Assembly: GCF_018294505.1 (NCBI RefSeq)
Contig: NC_057809.1
Span: forward strand, 133,212,979 to 133,276,978
From: Triticum aestivum
Lineage: Eukaryota > Streptophyta > Magnoliopsida > Poales > Poaceae
Length of the DNA: 64,000 bases
Direction: 5' to 3'
The first letter of the stretch is position 1. Each line of letters starts with the position of its first letter. Below are positions 48,291 to 59,189 of this stretch, piece by piece. A program made the translations under genes and the position numbers. The notes beneath the pieces were generated by a model. The model was not told the origin of the DNA, ran no database searches, and saw only the letters and a program-made list of their open reading frames with translations.

Positions 48291-51119
48291 TGTAACATCC
48301 CAAATTTTCAATTTGGAATGTTATACATTAGATCATCATGCATACCTTTTTTTTCTTGCATTTTGGTCGATCCTAGAAATTTCACGCAACTCAAGGACCT
48401 TCGGAGAGAGTTGGAGATTTCGTTATTTTCATATTTGAGAGTTTTCTCGAATTTGAAAAGTGGATCATTTGATTTATTTATTTCATCTTCAATTATTTTT
48501 CCAATATCAAAAATATAAGAGAGGGAATAATATGACTTTCCCAAATTGAGGAAAAATGAAGATTTAATAAATAGATCAAATTTTGTTCGCCGGAGTTTAT
48601 TTGCATTTTATTTGGATAGGGAAAAATGCGCGTTTTCAAAAATTGCATTTTAGGCCCGGAGAAAAGTTCATTTTGTTCGGCTCATTTTTAGGAGTCGGGG
48701 AAAATTTACTTTAGAATTTTTGGAGTTCGTTTAGATTTTCTTTTCTTTTGTTTTCTGCGCGCGAAACCGATTTGAAAAAAAAAGAGCCAGGCCAGCCGGG
48801 CCCATAGGCCCAGCCCGCCGGCCGCCTCCCCAGCCTCCCTGTGCGCGTGCGCCAGGCGCAGGCAGCGCTAGCTGCCGCCGCCTCTAGGCCGATTCCGCCA
48901 GCTGGCGCCCCTTGCCTCTTTCCTTTGTTTCGTTTTCCTATTCCTAGTCTATTTCTTATCCCCTACCCCAAGAAAACCCCCCCTCACCTATATAAATACC
49001 CCCACACCCCCCCTCCAAAACATCAAATCATACCCCAAGCCCCACACCACCCCGCACCTCCCCAAGCCGCGCCCCACCCCGCGCCCCTCACCCGCCGCCG
49101 CCGCCCTTCACCCGCCGCCGCCGCCCTTATAGCGCCGCCGCCGCCGCCCTAGCACGCCGCCGTCGCCACCGTTCGCCCCGCCTCGTCGGAGGTAGCCCCG
49201 CGCCTCTCTTTTTCTTCCCCGCGGTTCGGTTCTTTTAAAGGAGACCGTTCCGGTTTTCTTTTCCGGTTTTTCTCTCTGATTCTTCGTTTCGGTTTCTTTT
49301 CCGAAACCCTAGATCGGTTTTCCGTTTTCTTTTTCGGTTTCTTTTCCGAAAACCCTAGATCGGTTTTCGTTCTTCTTTCGGACCGTTCGTCTCAATGAAC
49401 GTGATCACCGATTATTTCCGGTTAAAGACGCCTGTTCGTTTAACCGTTCATCTTTTCTTTTCGTCGGATTTATTCTGCGATCATGATCTCAGATCCGATC
49501 TTCGTTCTAGTCTTTCTTCTCGCCCGTTTATCGGAATCAGGTGATTCAAGCGCCTGGAGTTTCGTTTCGAAACCGCCGTTCCGTCTAATCAACTTAAACA
49601 AGTTTTTGCCCCGGTAAAATTTGACCTAGATTCAACTTGCTAGAACCGAGTTGTTTTCTTCCGCCGTTTGTTTTCCGTTTCTTTGTTCGGTTCGTTCTTT
49701 CTTTGCAACCGGAGTTCTTAAGTTGAACTATCTGGTTCGTTCTCTTGTTCGAGTTTTACTTGTGCATTAGATGAGTACTTATTGTGTGGTTACTATTGTT
49801 TGCTTACGATAGATTGACCGGAGTGTGACGAGTAGATCTATCAAGAGTTTTAAGTACGAATCATCTTCATCTACATTGCAGGCAAGTTCACACTTTGATC
49901 ATACCTTTTCTACAACCCAGTTTTATTGCATTAGATCAATCCTCTCACATTGCATGATTAGGATCTAATTAAATTGTGGGATGGGAAGTAGATGAGGTAG
50001 TACCTATTACCTGTTTATTATGAAACCTTTGGGAGTTACTTCTACGTTTGCTTATTATGCCATGCTATGCTAGTAGACGTGGATTGGGTGAGTGATATCC
50101 ATGATAGATGTGAGTTGATAATTTTAATGGTTTATCTAAGGTGGCAACTTAAACACACATCTGGGTGGATTGAGGCACCTGATGTCTATCAGGACTTGCC
50201 TGTTTTATTTTGGACCGCCACCCAGGCTCAAAGGGATCATAAGATCTTTCATGCTAGAAACTTCCGTGTGCAGCCACATGCTACTATGGGCTCTGGCATA
50301 GTTGACTAAGTTGTGCGAACTCTTACGGGGTGGACTAGCAGATGTAGGGGTTGTAGGTGGTACGGTCTACCCCACATGTAAGGTGCTAGCGCTTCTGAAA
50401 GACTATGTCTCGGTCATCCGTTTCTCAAACACCATGTAGTGCGAGAAAACAAACGGAGGCGATCGAGTCATGTGGGTAAAAGTGCGCAAACCTCTGCAGA
50501 GTGTACGAACTAATCATGATTAGCCGTGTCCCCGGTTATGGACAACTTGAGTATCTAGTACTTGAATATCAAGTGAATCTCAACATGTTACTTCTAATTA
50601 ATGTTGTTGGGTTTTAATTATTTTTAATTGGGATTGAGAATGCTGTCAACCATTCTCAATGTTTCACAACCACCATGATAGTTAAATAAATTTATTCCTT
50701 TGCAGTAGGGAAAAATTGGCTTTTCGCAAAAACCTTATAACCATAGAGCTTTTCCACCAGCCATATATGCATATAGTGATAGCCATTGTTCATCATTTTT
50801 CTCTATGGTGTGAATTTGCCAGTACATTCAATGTACTGACCCGTTTCGGGCTGCAACGTCTCATGTTGCAGGATTGTCTTACAACGAGTAAGTGATACGT
50901 TAGGGTTACGATTTCTACACTCAACTTTGCCATTGGTGTTGATGGGAATCCACAACCTTGTTGCTTCCGCTATTTGGATTGAGGTAATAGTATTTACGCT
51001 ACTTTATACATGTGATTTACCTCTGTTATAAATCCTTCGAGTATTGTGTGTGTCAGCATACCGATCCAGGGATGACACCTAAGCACAGAGACTTGATCCA
51101 TTCGGGTCGGGTCGCTACA
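48291..51119 (+). repeat. 3' LTR of the gag-only gypsy element
   Basis: 2829 bp, gap-free, TGTAACATCC...GCTACA, preceded by a purine-rich tract and followed by target copy GCAAT (51120-51124). TATATAAATA starts at 48989. It includes the complete minisatellite that is missing in the 5' LTR. Confidence 0.93.
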
Positions 51120-53735
51120 GCAATATGACAATGATGAATGTGTCATGATAAACTGGATGGTGGAAAGTTGCATGGCAATATATCTCGGAATGGCTATGGA
51201 AATGCCATAATAGGTAGGTATGGTAGCTGTTTTGAGGAAGATATAAGGAGGTTTATGTGTGACAGAGCGTATCATATCACGGGGTTTGGATGCACCGGCG
51301 AAGTTTGCACCAACTCTCAATGTGAGAAAGGGCAATGCACGATACCTAAGAGGCTAGCAAGGATGGAAGGGTGAAAGTGCGTATAATCCATGGACTCAAC
51401 ATTAGTTATAAAGAACTCACATACTTATTGCAAAAATCTACAAGTCATCAAAAACCTCGGTACTACGCGCATGCTCCTAGGGGGATAGATTGGTAGGAAA
51501 AGACCATCGCTCGTCCCCGACCGCCACTCATAAGGAGGACAATCAAATAACACCTCATGTTTCAAATTTGTTACACAATATTTACCATACGTGCATGCTA
51601 CGGGACTTGCAAACTTCAACACAAGCATTTCTCAATTTCACAACTACTCAACTAGCACGAATTTGATATTATTACCTCCATATCTCAAAACAATCATCAA
51701 GCATCAATCTTCTCTTAGTATTCAACACACTCATAAGAGAATTTTATTATTCCTGAATACCTAGCATATTAGGATTTTAAGCAAGTTACCATGCTATTTA
51801 AGACTCTCAAAATAATCTAAGTGAAGCACGATAGTTCATCTATTTCTTCAAAATAAAACTACCACCATGCTCTAAAAGGTATAAGTGAAGCAGTAGTGCA
51901 AATGACAAACTACTCCGAAAGATATAAGTGAAGATCAATGAGTAGTAGAATAATTATGCAACTATGTGAAGACTCTCTAACATCTAATAATTTCAGATCT
52001 TGGTACTCTATTCAAACAGCAAGCAAAGAAAAATAAAATGACATTCTAAGAATAGAAAACATCATGTGAAGAAGCAAAAACTTAGGATCAACCGGTACTA
52101 ACCGATAGTTGTTGAAGAAGAAATGTGGGATGCCAACCGGGGCATCCCCAAGCTTAGATGCTTGAGACTTCTTGAAATATTATCTTGGGGTGCCTTGGGC
52201 ATCCCCAATCTTGAGCTTTTGTGTCTCCTTAATTCCTCTCATATCACGGTCTCCCTAAATCTCAAAAGCTTCATCCACACAAAACTCAACAAGGACTCGT
52301 GAGATAAGTTAGTATAAACCATTGCAAAAACCTTATCATACTCTACTGTAGAAAATCACTAAAATTATTATTCAACATTGCATACTAAATGCCTCTGCAT
52401 ATTTAATAGTCCTATCCTCAAATAGAATCATTAAAGAAGCAAACATATGCAAACAATGCAAACATAACAGCAATCTGCCTAAACAGGATAGTCTATAAAG
52501 AATGCTGCAACATCCATACTTCCCTAACTCCAAAAATTATGAAATAAAATTCCCACTGTATTAAATTTATCAGAGCTTAATATGCAAAAGGTTTCAACAT
52601 TTTATCACATTCTGGCTTTTCTAGGGAATTATTGCAACAGCGGTAAACTTTCTGTTTTCAAACAGCAACATGTATACTTGTAACATAGGCATAGTAAAGG
52701 CTATCAATGCCACTTTTATTGAAATAAAAGATGCAAAACATTGTTATAAATAACAGCAAGCAAATCCTAACAAAATAAATTGACGATCCAAGCAAAACAC
52801 ATATCATGTGGCGAATAAAAATATAGCTCCAAGTAAAGTTACCGATGAACGAAGACGAAAGAGGGGATGCCTTCCGGGGCATCCCCAAGCTTAGGCTCTT
52901 GCCTATCCTTGAATATTACCTTGGGGTTCCTTGGGCATCCCCAAGCTTAGGCTCTTGCCACTCCTTATTCCATAGTCCATCGAATCCTTACCCAAAACTT
53001 GAAAACTTCACAACACAAAACTTAAAGTAGAAAACTCGTAAGCTCCGTTAGTATAAAATAAATCACCACTTCAAGGTACTGTAATGAACTCATTCTTTAT
53101 TTATATTGGTGTTAAAACTACTGTATTCCAACTTCTCTATGGTTTATAAACTATTATACTAGCCATAGATTCATCAAAATAAGTAAACAACACATGAAAA
53201 ACAGAATCTATCAAAAACAGAACAATCTGTAGTAATATGGATCAAACGTATACTTCTGGAACTCATAAAATTCTAAAATAAATTTCTGTACCTGAGGAAT
53301 TTATCTATTAATCATCTTCAAAAAGAATTAACTAAATATCACTGTCCAAATAAAAATGGCAGCAGTTCTCGTGAGCGCTAAAGTTTCTGTTTTTTACAGT
53401 ATGACCAACAAGACTTTCCCCAAGTCTTCCCAAAGGTTCTACTTGGCACAAACACTAATTAAAAGCATAAAACCACATCTAAACAGAGGTTAGATGAATT
53501 ATTTATTACTAAACAGGAGCAAAAAACAAGGAATAAAAATAAAATGGGGTTGCCTCCCAACAAGCGCCATCGTTTAATGCCCCTAGCTAGGCACGATGAT
53601 TTCAATGATGCTCACATAAAGGATAAGAATTGGAACATAAAGAGAGCATCATGAAGAATATGACTAGCACATTTAAGTCTAACATACTTCCTATGCATAG
53701 GGATTTTGTGAGCAAACAACTTATGGGAGCAATAA

Positions 53736-54188
53736 TCAACTAGCATAGGAAGGAAAAACAAGCATAACTTCAAAACTTAAGCACATACGGAGGAAACTTG
53801 ATATATTGCAATTCCTACAAGCATATGTTCCTCCCTCATAATAATTTTCAGTAGCATCATGAACGAATTCAACAATATAACCAGAACCTAAAGCATTCTT
53901 TTCATGATCTACAAGCATAGAAAATTTACTACTCTCCACATAAGCAAAATTCTTCTCATGAATAATAGTGGGAGCAAACTCAACAAAATAACTATCATGT
54001 GATTGAAAATTAAGATCAAGATGACAAGTTTCATGGTTATGACTGTTCTTTAAAGCATACGTGTCATCACAATAATCATCATAGATACGAGGCATGCTTT
54101 CATCATAATAAATTTGATCATTAAAGCTTGGGGGACAAAAAATATCATCTTCATCAAACATAGCTTCCCCAAGCTTGTGGCTTTGCAT
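53736..54188 (-). CDS. Sabrina-like family-specific protein, unknown function
   Basis: 150 codons from an ATG at 54188 on the minus strand, about 300 bp inside the 5' LTR. It is acidic and rich in Asp, Tyr, His and Asn (CPPSFNDQIYYDESMPRIYD near the start). No signal peptide or known domain is recognised. A related decayed frame occurs at 24070-24483 in the plus-strand element. Its position corresponds to the start of a gag-like reading frame. It is part of the transposon and not a host gene. It may be only the surviving fragment of a longer frame. Confidence 0.45.
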   Translation of the reverse strand: MQSHKLGEAMFDEDDIFCPPSFNDQIYYDESMPRIYDDYCDDTYALKNSHNHETCHLDLNFQSHDSYFVEFAPTIIHEKNFAYVESSKFSMLVDHEKNALGSGYIVEFVHDATENYYEGGTYACRNCNISSFLRMCLSFEVMLVFPSYAS

Positions 54189-54470
54189 ATCATTAGAATC
54201 CTAGATATTCAAGGAATTCATACTAACAACATTGCAATCATGCTCATCATCCAAATATTTAGTGCTAAACATTTTATAGATTTCTTCTTCTAGCACTTGA
54301 GCACAATTTTCCTTTCCATCATACTCACGAAAGATATTAAAAAGGTGAAGCGTATGCGACAAACTTAATTCCATTTTTTTGTAATTTTCTTTTATAAACT
54401 AAACTAGTAATAAAACAAGAAACTAAACGACTCGATTACAAGATCTAAAGATATACCTTCAAGCACTCAC

Positions 54471-54490
54471 CTCCCCAGCAACGGCGCCAG
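54471..54490 (-). other. Primer-binding site of the minus-strand Sabrina-like element
   Basis: On the minus strand it reads TGGCGCCGTTGCTGGGGAG, nine bases inside the 5' LTR. The variants at 12449-12461 and 23844-23855 are in the same relative place. Confidence 0.75.
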
Positions 54491-54499
54491 AAAAGAGCT

Positions 54500-56164
54500 T
54501 GATGTCTACTACACAACCTTCTTCTTGTAGACGTTGTTGGGCCTCCAAGTGCAGAGGTCTGTAGGACAGTAGCAAATTTCCCTCAAGTGGATGACCTAAG
54601 GTTTATCAATCCGTAGGAGGCGTAGGATGAAGATGGTCTCTCTCAAGCAACCCTGCAACCAAATAACAAAGAGTCTCTTGTGTCCCCAACACACCCAATA
54701 CAATGGTAAATTTTATAGGTGCACTAGTTCGGCGAAGAGATGGTGATACAAGTGCAATATGGATGGTAGATAATAGTTTTTGTAATCTGAAAATATAAAA
54801 ACAGCAAGGTAACGAATGATAAAAGTGAGCGTAAACGGTATTGCAATGATAGTAAACAAGGCCTAGGGTTCATACTTTCGCTAGTGTAAGTTCCCTCAAC
54901 AATACTAACATAATTGGATCATAAAACTATCCCTCAAGATGCAACAAAGAGTCACTCCAAAGTCACTAATAGCGGAGAACGAACGAAGAGATTATGGTAG
55001 GGTACGAAACCACCTCAATGTTATTCTTTCCAATCAATCCGTTGGGCTATTCCTATAGGTGTCACAAACAGCCCTAGAGTTCGTACTAGAATAACACCTT
55101 AAGACACAAATCAACCAAAACCCTAATGTCACCTAGATACTCCAATGTCACCTCAAGTATCTGTGGGTATGATTATACGATATGCGTCACACAATCTCAT
55201 ATTCATCTATTCAACCAACACAAAGGACCTCAAAGAGTGCCCCAAAGTTTCTACCGGAGAATCACGACGAAAACGTGTGCCAACCCCTATGCATAGGTTC
55301 ATGCGCGGAACCCGCAAGTTGGTCACCAAAACATACATCAAGTGGCACGTGGTATCCCATTGTCACCACAGATATCCACGACAAGACATACATCAAGTGT
55401 TCTCAAGTCTTTAAAGACTCAATCCGATAAGATTACTTCAAAGGGGAAACTCGATTCATTACAAGAGAGAAGAGGGGGGAAGAAACATCATAGGATCCAA
55501 ATATAATAGCAAAGCTCGCGATACATCAAGATAGTATCATCTCAAGAACACGAGAGTGAGAGAGAGATCAAACACATAGCTACTGGTACATACCGTCAGC
55601 CCCGAGGGAGAACTACTCCCTCCTCATCATGGAGAGCACCGAGATGATGAAGATGTCCACCAGAGAGGGATTGCCCCCTCCGGCAGGGCGCCGGAACAGG
55701 GTCCCGATTGACTTTTGGTGGCTACGGAGGCTTCTGGCAGCGGAACTCCCGATCTATGTTGCGTTCTGGAAGTTTTAGGTCACGTGGGGTTATATAGGCG
55801 GAAGAAACACGTCAGGGGAGCCACGGGGGCCCCACGAGGCAAGGGCGCACCCTAGGGGGGTGGGCGCGCCCCCACCCTCGTGAGGATCTCGTTCCTTCCT
55901 TGACGTGGGGTCCAAGTCCATTAGGTGTGTTTCCTTCCAAAAATAACTTCTCCAATTGATTTCGTTCCGTTGCAACTCCGTCTGATATTCCTTTTCTTCA
56001 AAACACTGAAATAGGCATAAAACAGCAAATCTGGGCTGGGCCTCCGGTTAATAGGTTAGTCCCAAAAGTAATATAAAAGTGGATAATAAAGCCCAATATT
56101 GCCTAAAACAGTAGATAATATAGTATGGAGCAATAAAAATTATAGATACGTTGGAGATGTATCA
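54500..56164 (-). repeat. 5' LTR of the minus-strand Sabrina-like element
   Basis: 1665 bp. On the minus strand it begins TGATACATCTCC, so its first codon-sized triplet is TGA. Core promoter TATATAA (complement of 55790-55796). It is nearly the same as 38377-40049 except for small changes and a shorter GA run. Confidence 0.9.
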
Positions 56165-56314
56165 CGCCGACGCGTCCTCCTCGACTAGTGGCGGCGAGGA
56201 GCGGAACACCAATGCATCCTCCTCGACTAGTGGCGGCGATGAACGGAACGGCGACGCGTGACCGTCCGCGCGGTGCAGCGAGGGGCTCCTAGGGCTTGGG
56301 AGGGGCGATGCCAT
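56165..56314 (-). pseudogene. Unknown plant gene, 5' part: first 50 codons, then the retrotransposon
   Basis: The ATG at 56314-56312 lies in an ideal context (CCACCATGG) about 85 bp downstream of a TATA box. The 50 codons start MASPLPSPRSPSLHRADG and then hold two exact-length 42-bp repeats (56207-56248 and 56165-56206), each encoding FRSSPPLVEEDA plus two residues. The Sabrina-like LTR follows directly. Its first bases TGA form an in-frame stop, so the present product would be a 50-residue peptide. The remaining 204 codons are at 37757-38371, giving an uninterrupted 254-residue protein before insertion. Function unknown. Confidence 0.7.
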
Positions 56315-56397
56315 GGTGGTCGACGTGAGAGGGGGGAGTAGATAGCGATGAACGTGAACGTGAGGGGGAGGAGATAGTGATGTAGTGGGAGGCGCAG

Positions 56398-56405
56398 TAT
56401 TTATA
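56398..56405 (-). promoter_or_regulatory. TATA box of the split unknown gene
   Basis: TATAAATA on the minus strand, in CTCTATAAATACTGCG, about 85 bp upstream of the ATG at 56314. This gives an expected leader of roughly 50 bases. Confidence 0.65.
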
Positions 56406-56419
56406 GAGAGCAATGGCAC

Positions 56420-57175
56420 ACCTACATAAGATATGGACTGAGCTACACTGACTTAACTGCCGGTCCAGTTGCATCACTGACATGTGGGCCAGACCCCTGT
56501 TGGGTCCATATGTCAGTGACCGAATGCACCTGCAGTTAAGTAACAGCTATGTGGGCATATTTGTTGGAGTAAATTACGGGGGAGCGAAGGGGTGGAAATA
56601 TTGCTGGTCACAACGGATTGGACGAGCATGGGGGGAGGAGAGTCATGCATGCATATTTTTTCACACGGAGTGGAGTGGTGGGACCGCCGTAGGGAGAAGG
56701 AGAGTTTGGCAGGCATATTGTTTCCACACATGGAGAGGAAAAGATTTGGAGACAAACGGGCTTCCCGCAGGTATGGGGAACGGTGCATAATAAGTCATCT
56801 TGCATGTCGGGCTAGGTATAGCCTCAAGCCATTAAAAACAAACACGCCCCACACATGTTCATATTTCAAGGTGCACTAAATTATTGCATGCGATGATTAA
56901 GGCTGGTCATAATGGTGGTATCTTAGCTGGTATCATGCACATGGGAATAGCAAACATGCTGATGTGGCAAAGAATTAAAGAAGAGAGGGGGGGGGGTTAG
57001 AGTAACTAGTGTTCATGCATGCATTGGTAAACACATTTTTTGTGGAGAACGACAACACTAGTTGAGTACTTTTGTAGACTTCAAAAACTATTCCACAATG
57101 TGTCAACATTCACAATGTCAAATCAATATTTTTACACTCATTATAAAACGTAGTTCTTATACTCATTATAATCAG
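56420..57175. other. Intergenic with possible repeat fragments
   Basis: No gene is supported. Short frames on both strands at 56480-56880 overlap each other and lack domains. A GGCTGGTCATAATGG phrase at about 56900 resembles one end of a common grass MITE, but no matching inverted end was found. Confidence 0.4.
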
Positions 57176-57766
57176 TACTCCCTCCATCTAGGTGAGCAAG
57201 TCATCTTAGATTGTGCACTGTGACCAAGGAGGAGGGGAAAACGAGAGATCTTAATGTTTATTTGCTAATTAATAGCATTGCATGCAATGAACTAACCACT
57301 GCATGTCGTGTTTGGTAGTCTCAAGTCATTAAAAGCATGCACACCCACATCTCCTATTGGTTGATATGTCAAGAAACAAGAAATGAGGTAGAAGTTAATG
57401 CATCGCGCCTAAGTGTTTTGGGAGTATTGTAGATATTGATATTTTTAGTATAAATTTGGTCGTGGGATTTCATTGATGCCCGTCAAAGCATTGACAGGCC
57501 TGCTACGCGTGACCTGAAGATGAAAGCGTTGAGCATCTCGAAGTTGATCAACAATAAGGTGGCACACTTAATCGCTAAGTATAGCTTTGACAATAGATTA
57601 GATGGTATTCTTGTAAATAACGTACCGCCCTGTGTGGTGAATATTGTATCGAATGAGTGTACTGGTGTGGCTATTTAATTAATATAAGGTGGTGTTCAAA
57701 AAAGTATAAATTTGGTCAAACACTTTGCAAACGGTTGACGAGAGTAAAAAGGACCAGAGGGAGTAT
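57176..57766. mobile_element. Stowaway-type MITE interrupted by a LINE fragment
   Basis: It starts TACTCCCTCCATCTAGGTGAGCAAGTC and ends GAGGGAGTA, with TA at both ends. Discounting the insertion at 57462-57717, it is about 335 bp. The right inverted terminus is partly lost, since only about nine terminal bases match. Confidence 0.65.
57462..57702 (+). mobile_element. 5'-truncated LINE insertion
   Basis: About 241 bp flanked by a 15-bp direct repeat AGTATAAATTTGGTC (57447-57461 and 57703-57717). The right end is GGTGTTCAAAAA, a short A-rich tail. A long target duplication, an A-rich 3' end and no 5' structure are the marks of target-primed LINE insertion. It would be the 3' end of the element only. 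Confidence 0.8.
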
Positions 57767-58216
57767 CATGCATGAGGAGTAGGCAAAAAAATTGCTTGTC
57801 TAAAAAAAGGCAAAAAATTGCTCATTTATAGCCGGTCGAAGTCTCAAAGGGCGCGACCGCGCAAGGGAGGCGAAGGTCGTGGGAGGCGCGACGTTTGACA
57901 GAATTAAGTGAAGTTACATCCACGCGCCGGCATGGCGTGCGAACAGGCAGAAGCTATACCGTCAGGCCTACGATATGGGTCTAGTAGACATGACATCTAG
58001 TGGGTCCCGCATAGTTCTCGAGAACTCTTTGGGGGCTTGCAGTCGTTTATCCACCGGGCAAGCCAGCAACCCCACGCCGTTCGCACGCCCTACTCGTCCC
58101 CGTCTTCTACCTTACAATAGTTCGCTCCCAGTCGTCCCGTCCTTTCACATTAGTTCGCTCCCAGTTTTTTTGCGGGGTACAACAGTTCAACTTCTCCTAA
58201 CCCTCCTCCAAAATCC
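57767..58216. promoter_or_regulatory. Upstream region of the exonuclease gene
   Basis: About 450 bp with a TAGTTCGCTCCCAGT segment in two copies (58117 and 58151) just before the gene. No convincing TATA box lies within 100 bp of the ATG. Promoter by position only. Confidence 0.35.
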
Positions 58217-58939
58217 ATGGCCTCCCAAATCTCCATGGTCGCCGCTGAGTACCAGGTTAGAGCCATCACCGGTGATCAGTTCATCGTCATCTACACACAT
58301 GGATCCGAGACGGTGAAAGCATGGCTTGCTCGCTTCCTACGCATGTTCAACAGTTCAATGGAAGAGTGGGTCGCTGGGCTAGATGTTGAGTACACCACAG
58401 TCCTGGGACGAGAGAAGGATCTAAAGGACGAAGAGAGGAAGAAGCCCGCCATGATCCAGGTTTGCGTACATAACGTTTGCTTGGTCTACCACATATGCCA
58501 TGCCGACGTTGAGTGCCAGGATTTTAAGAACTTCCTCAAGGACAAAAGAGTGAAATTCGTTACTGTAGGCTTTAAGAACGACAGTGACGTCCTGCATCGG
58601 ATAGGTCTCGTTGTAGGACAGCCCTTCGATCTCCAGAAGGCAAGCCTGGTGTCCTCTTCTCAACCTTCAATGCGAACCCTGGTAGCAGCCATGATTGATC
58701 CTTCGTACGCTAAACTGAAGAAACCTCATCACGAGTTTCATCATGCATGGGAGTCAAAGACATTAGATGAAGATCACATCCTGTATGCACCAATGGATGC
58801 CTACCTTTGTTTAAATATCTACAAGGGTTGGATGAATAAGCAGAGCCCAGTGTCCGGTTCAAGCAAAGAAGCGTCGGCAAAGAGGAAGAGGAAGAGGGAC
58901 GAGGATGAAGTCGAGGACGTGGACTCGGACTCCAAGTAG
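58217..58939 (+). CDS. DEDDy-type 3'-5' exonuclease domain protein (WRN-exonuclease-like)
   Basis: 240 codons, no intron, ATG in good context (AATCCATGGCC). The protein matches the RNase H-fold 3'-5' exonuclease family related to the Werner exonuclease domain. Exo I is GLDVEYT (Asp56, Glu58). Exo II is in VGFKNDSDVLHRIG (Asp122 or Asp124). Exo III is YAPMDAY (Tyr190, Asp194), the DEDDy pattern, so the catalytic set looks complete. A KRKRKR stretch (about residues 222-227) and an acidic tail suggest nuclear location. Family members remove nucleotides from DNA or RNA 3' ends. Plants have many small, single-exon paralogues whose substrates are mostly unknown. The gene seems intact and is the clearest coding host gene in the window. 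Confidence 0.88.
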   Translation: MASQISMVAAEYQVRAITGDQFIVIYTHGSETVKAWLARFLRMFNSSMEEWVAGLDVEYTTVLGREKDLKDEERKKPAMIQVCVHNVCLVYHICHADVECQDFKNFLKDKRVKFVTVGFKNDSDVLHRIGLVVGQPFDLQKASLVSSSQPSMRTLVAAMIDPSYAKLKKPHHEFHHAWESKTLDEDHILYAPMDAYLCLNIYKGWMNKQSPVSGSSKEASAKRKRKRDEDEVEDVDSDSK

Positions 58940-59189
58940 GTGGCAGTGTCGTCGCTCATGCTGGTTCTGCTGCAGTGTCAAGCGGACTAGTTGCTTATTA
59001 GTTTATTTTCAAGGGTGTGTTGTGCTGAGGCCCCAGCAGAACTATGTTTATGTTCTTTCTCGTTATTTGAACTCTTTAGTACATACAGTAGTACTAGTAC
59101 TATGTCTTACCACTGTTCTTCTTGCAGTTGGTACTACTGCTCGTATCTTCGTGTTCCTACTGTACTTAATACGTTCGTACTAGTAGTAT
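58940..59189 (+). other. 3' flank of the exonuclease gene
   Basis: No further coding sequence is supported. The stretch probably holds the 3' untranslated region. It contains GTACTAGTA repeats at about 59092 and 59178 that could pair as a weak hairpin. Confidence 0.4.

Larger units (their letters stand above)
41128..51119 (+). mobile_element. Gypsy element with gag only (plus strand), complete ends
   Basis: LTRs lie at 41128-44232 (contains the 334-N gap) and 48291-51119, both TGTAACATCCC...GTCGCTACA. Target duplication GCAAT (41123-41127 and 51120-51124). TGGTATCAGAGC primer site at 44236-44247, purine-rich tract at 48277-48290. The 4-kb interior has a 306-codon zinc-knuckle gag frame and degenerate C-terminal integrase/chromodomain-like sequence, with no protease, reverse transcriptase or RNase H. 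The long LTRs and this primer site fit the chromodomain (Tekay-like) gypsy group. A non-autonomous derivative is likely. Confidence 0.93.
51125..54499 (-). other. Sabrina-like interior, 5' side
   Basis: AT-rich interior of the minus-strand element, resuming after the nested insertion. It contains four copies of the purine-tract-like motif GCATCCCCAA(G/T)CTT (52142, 52199, 52879, 52935), the GGTTGCCTCCCAACAAGCGC block (about 53553) shared with the plus-strand relative, one open frame (53736-54188) and the primer site at its right edge. No pol domain is seen. Confidence 0.7.
38377..56164 (-). mobile_element. Sabrina-like gypsy element, complete, with a nested gypsy element (minus strand)
   Basis: LTRs lie at 38377-40049 and 54500-56164 (1673 and 1665 bp), with target duplication CGCCG (38372-38376 and 56165-56169). 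A TGGCGCCGTTGC primer site (minus strand, 54471-54490) lies beside the right LTR and a purine motif beside the left LTR, giving minus orientation. The interior is interrupted by another element at 41128-51119. Without that, the element is about 7.8 kb and shows no reverse transcriptase or integrase frame, so it is non-autonomous. It inserted into the coding sequence of a host gene. Confidence 0.93.

Noticed and set aside
56482..56879. Overlapping frames of 91-102 codons on both strands
   Set aside because: They overlap in opposite directions without domains, splice sites or biased composition.
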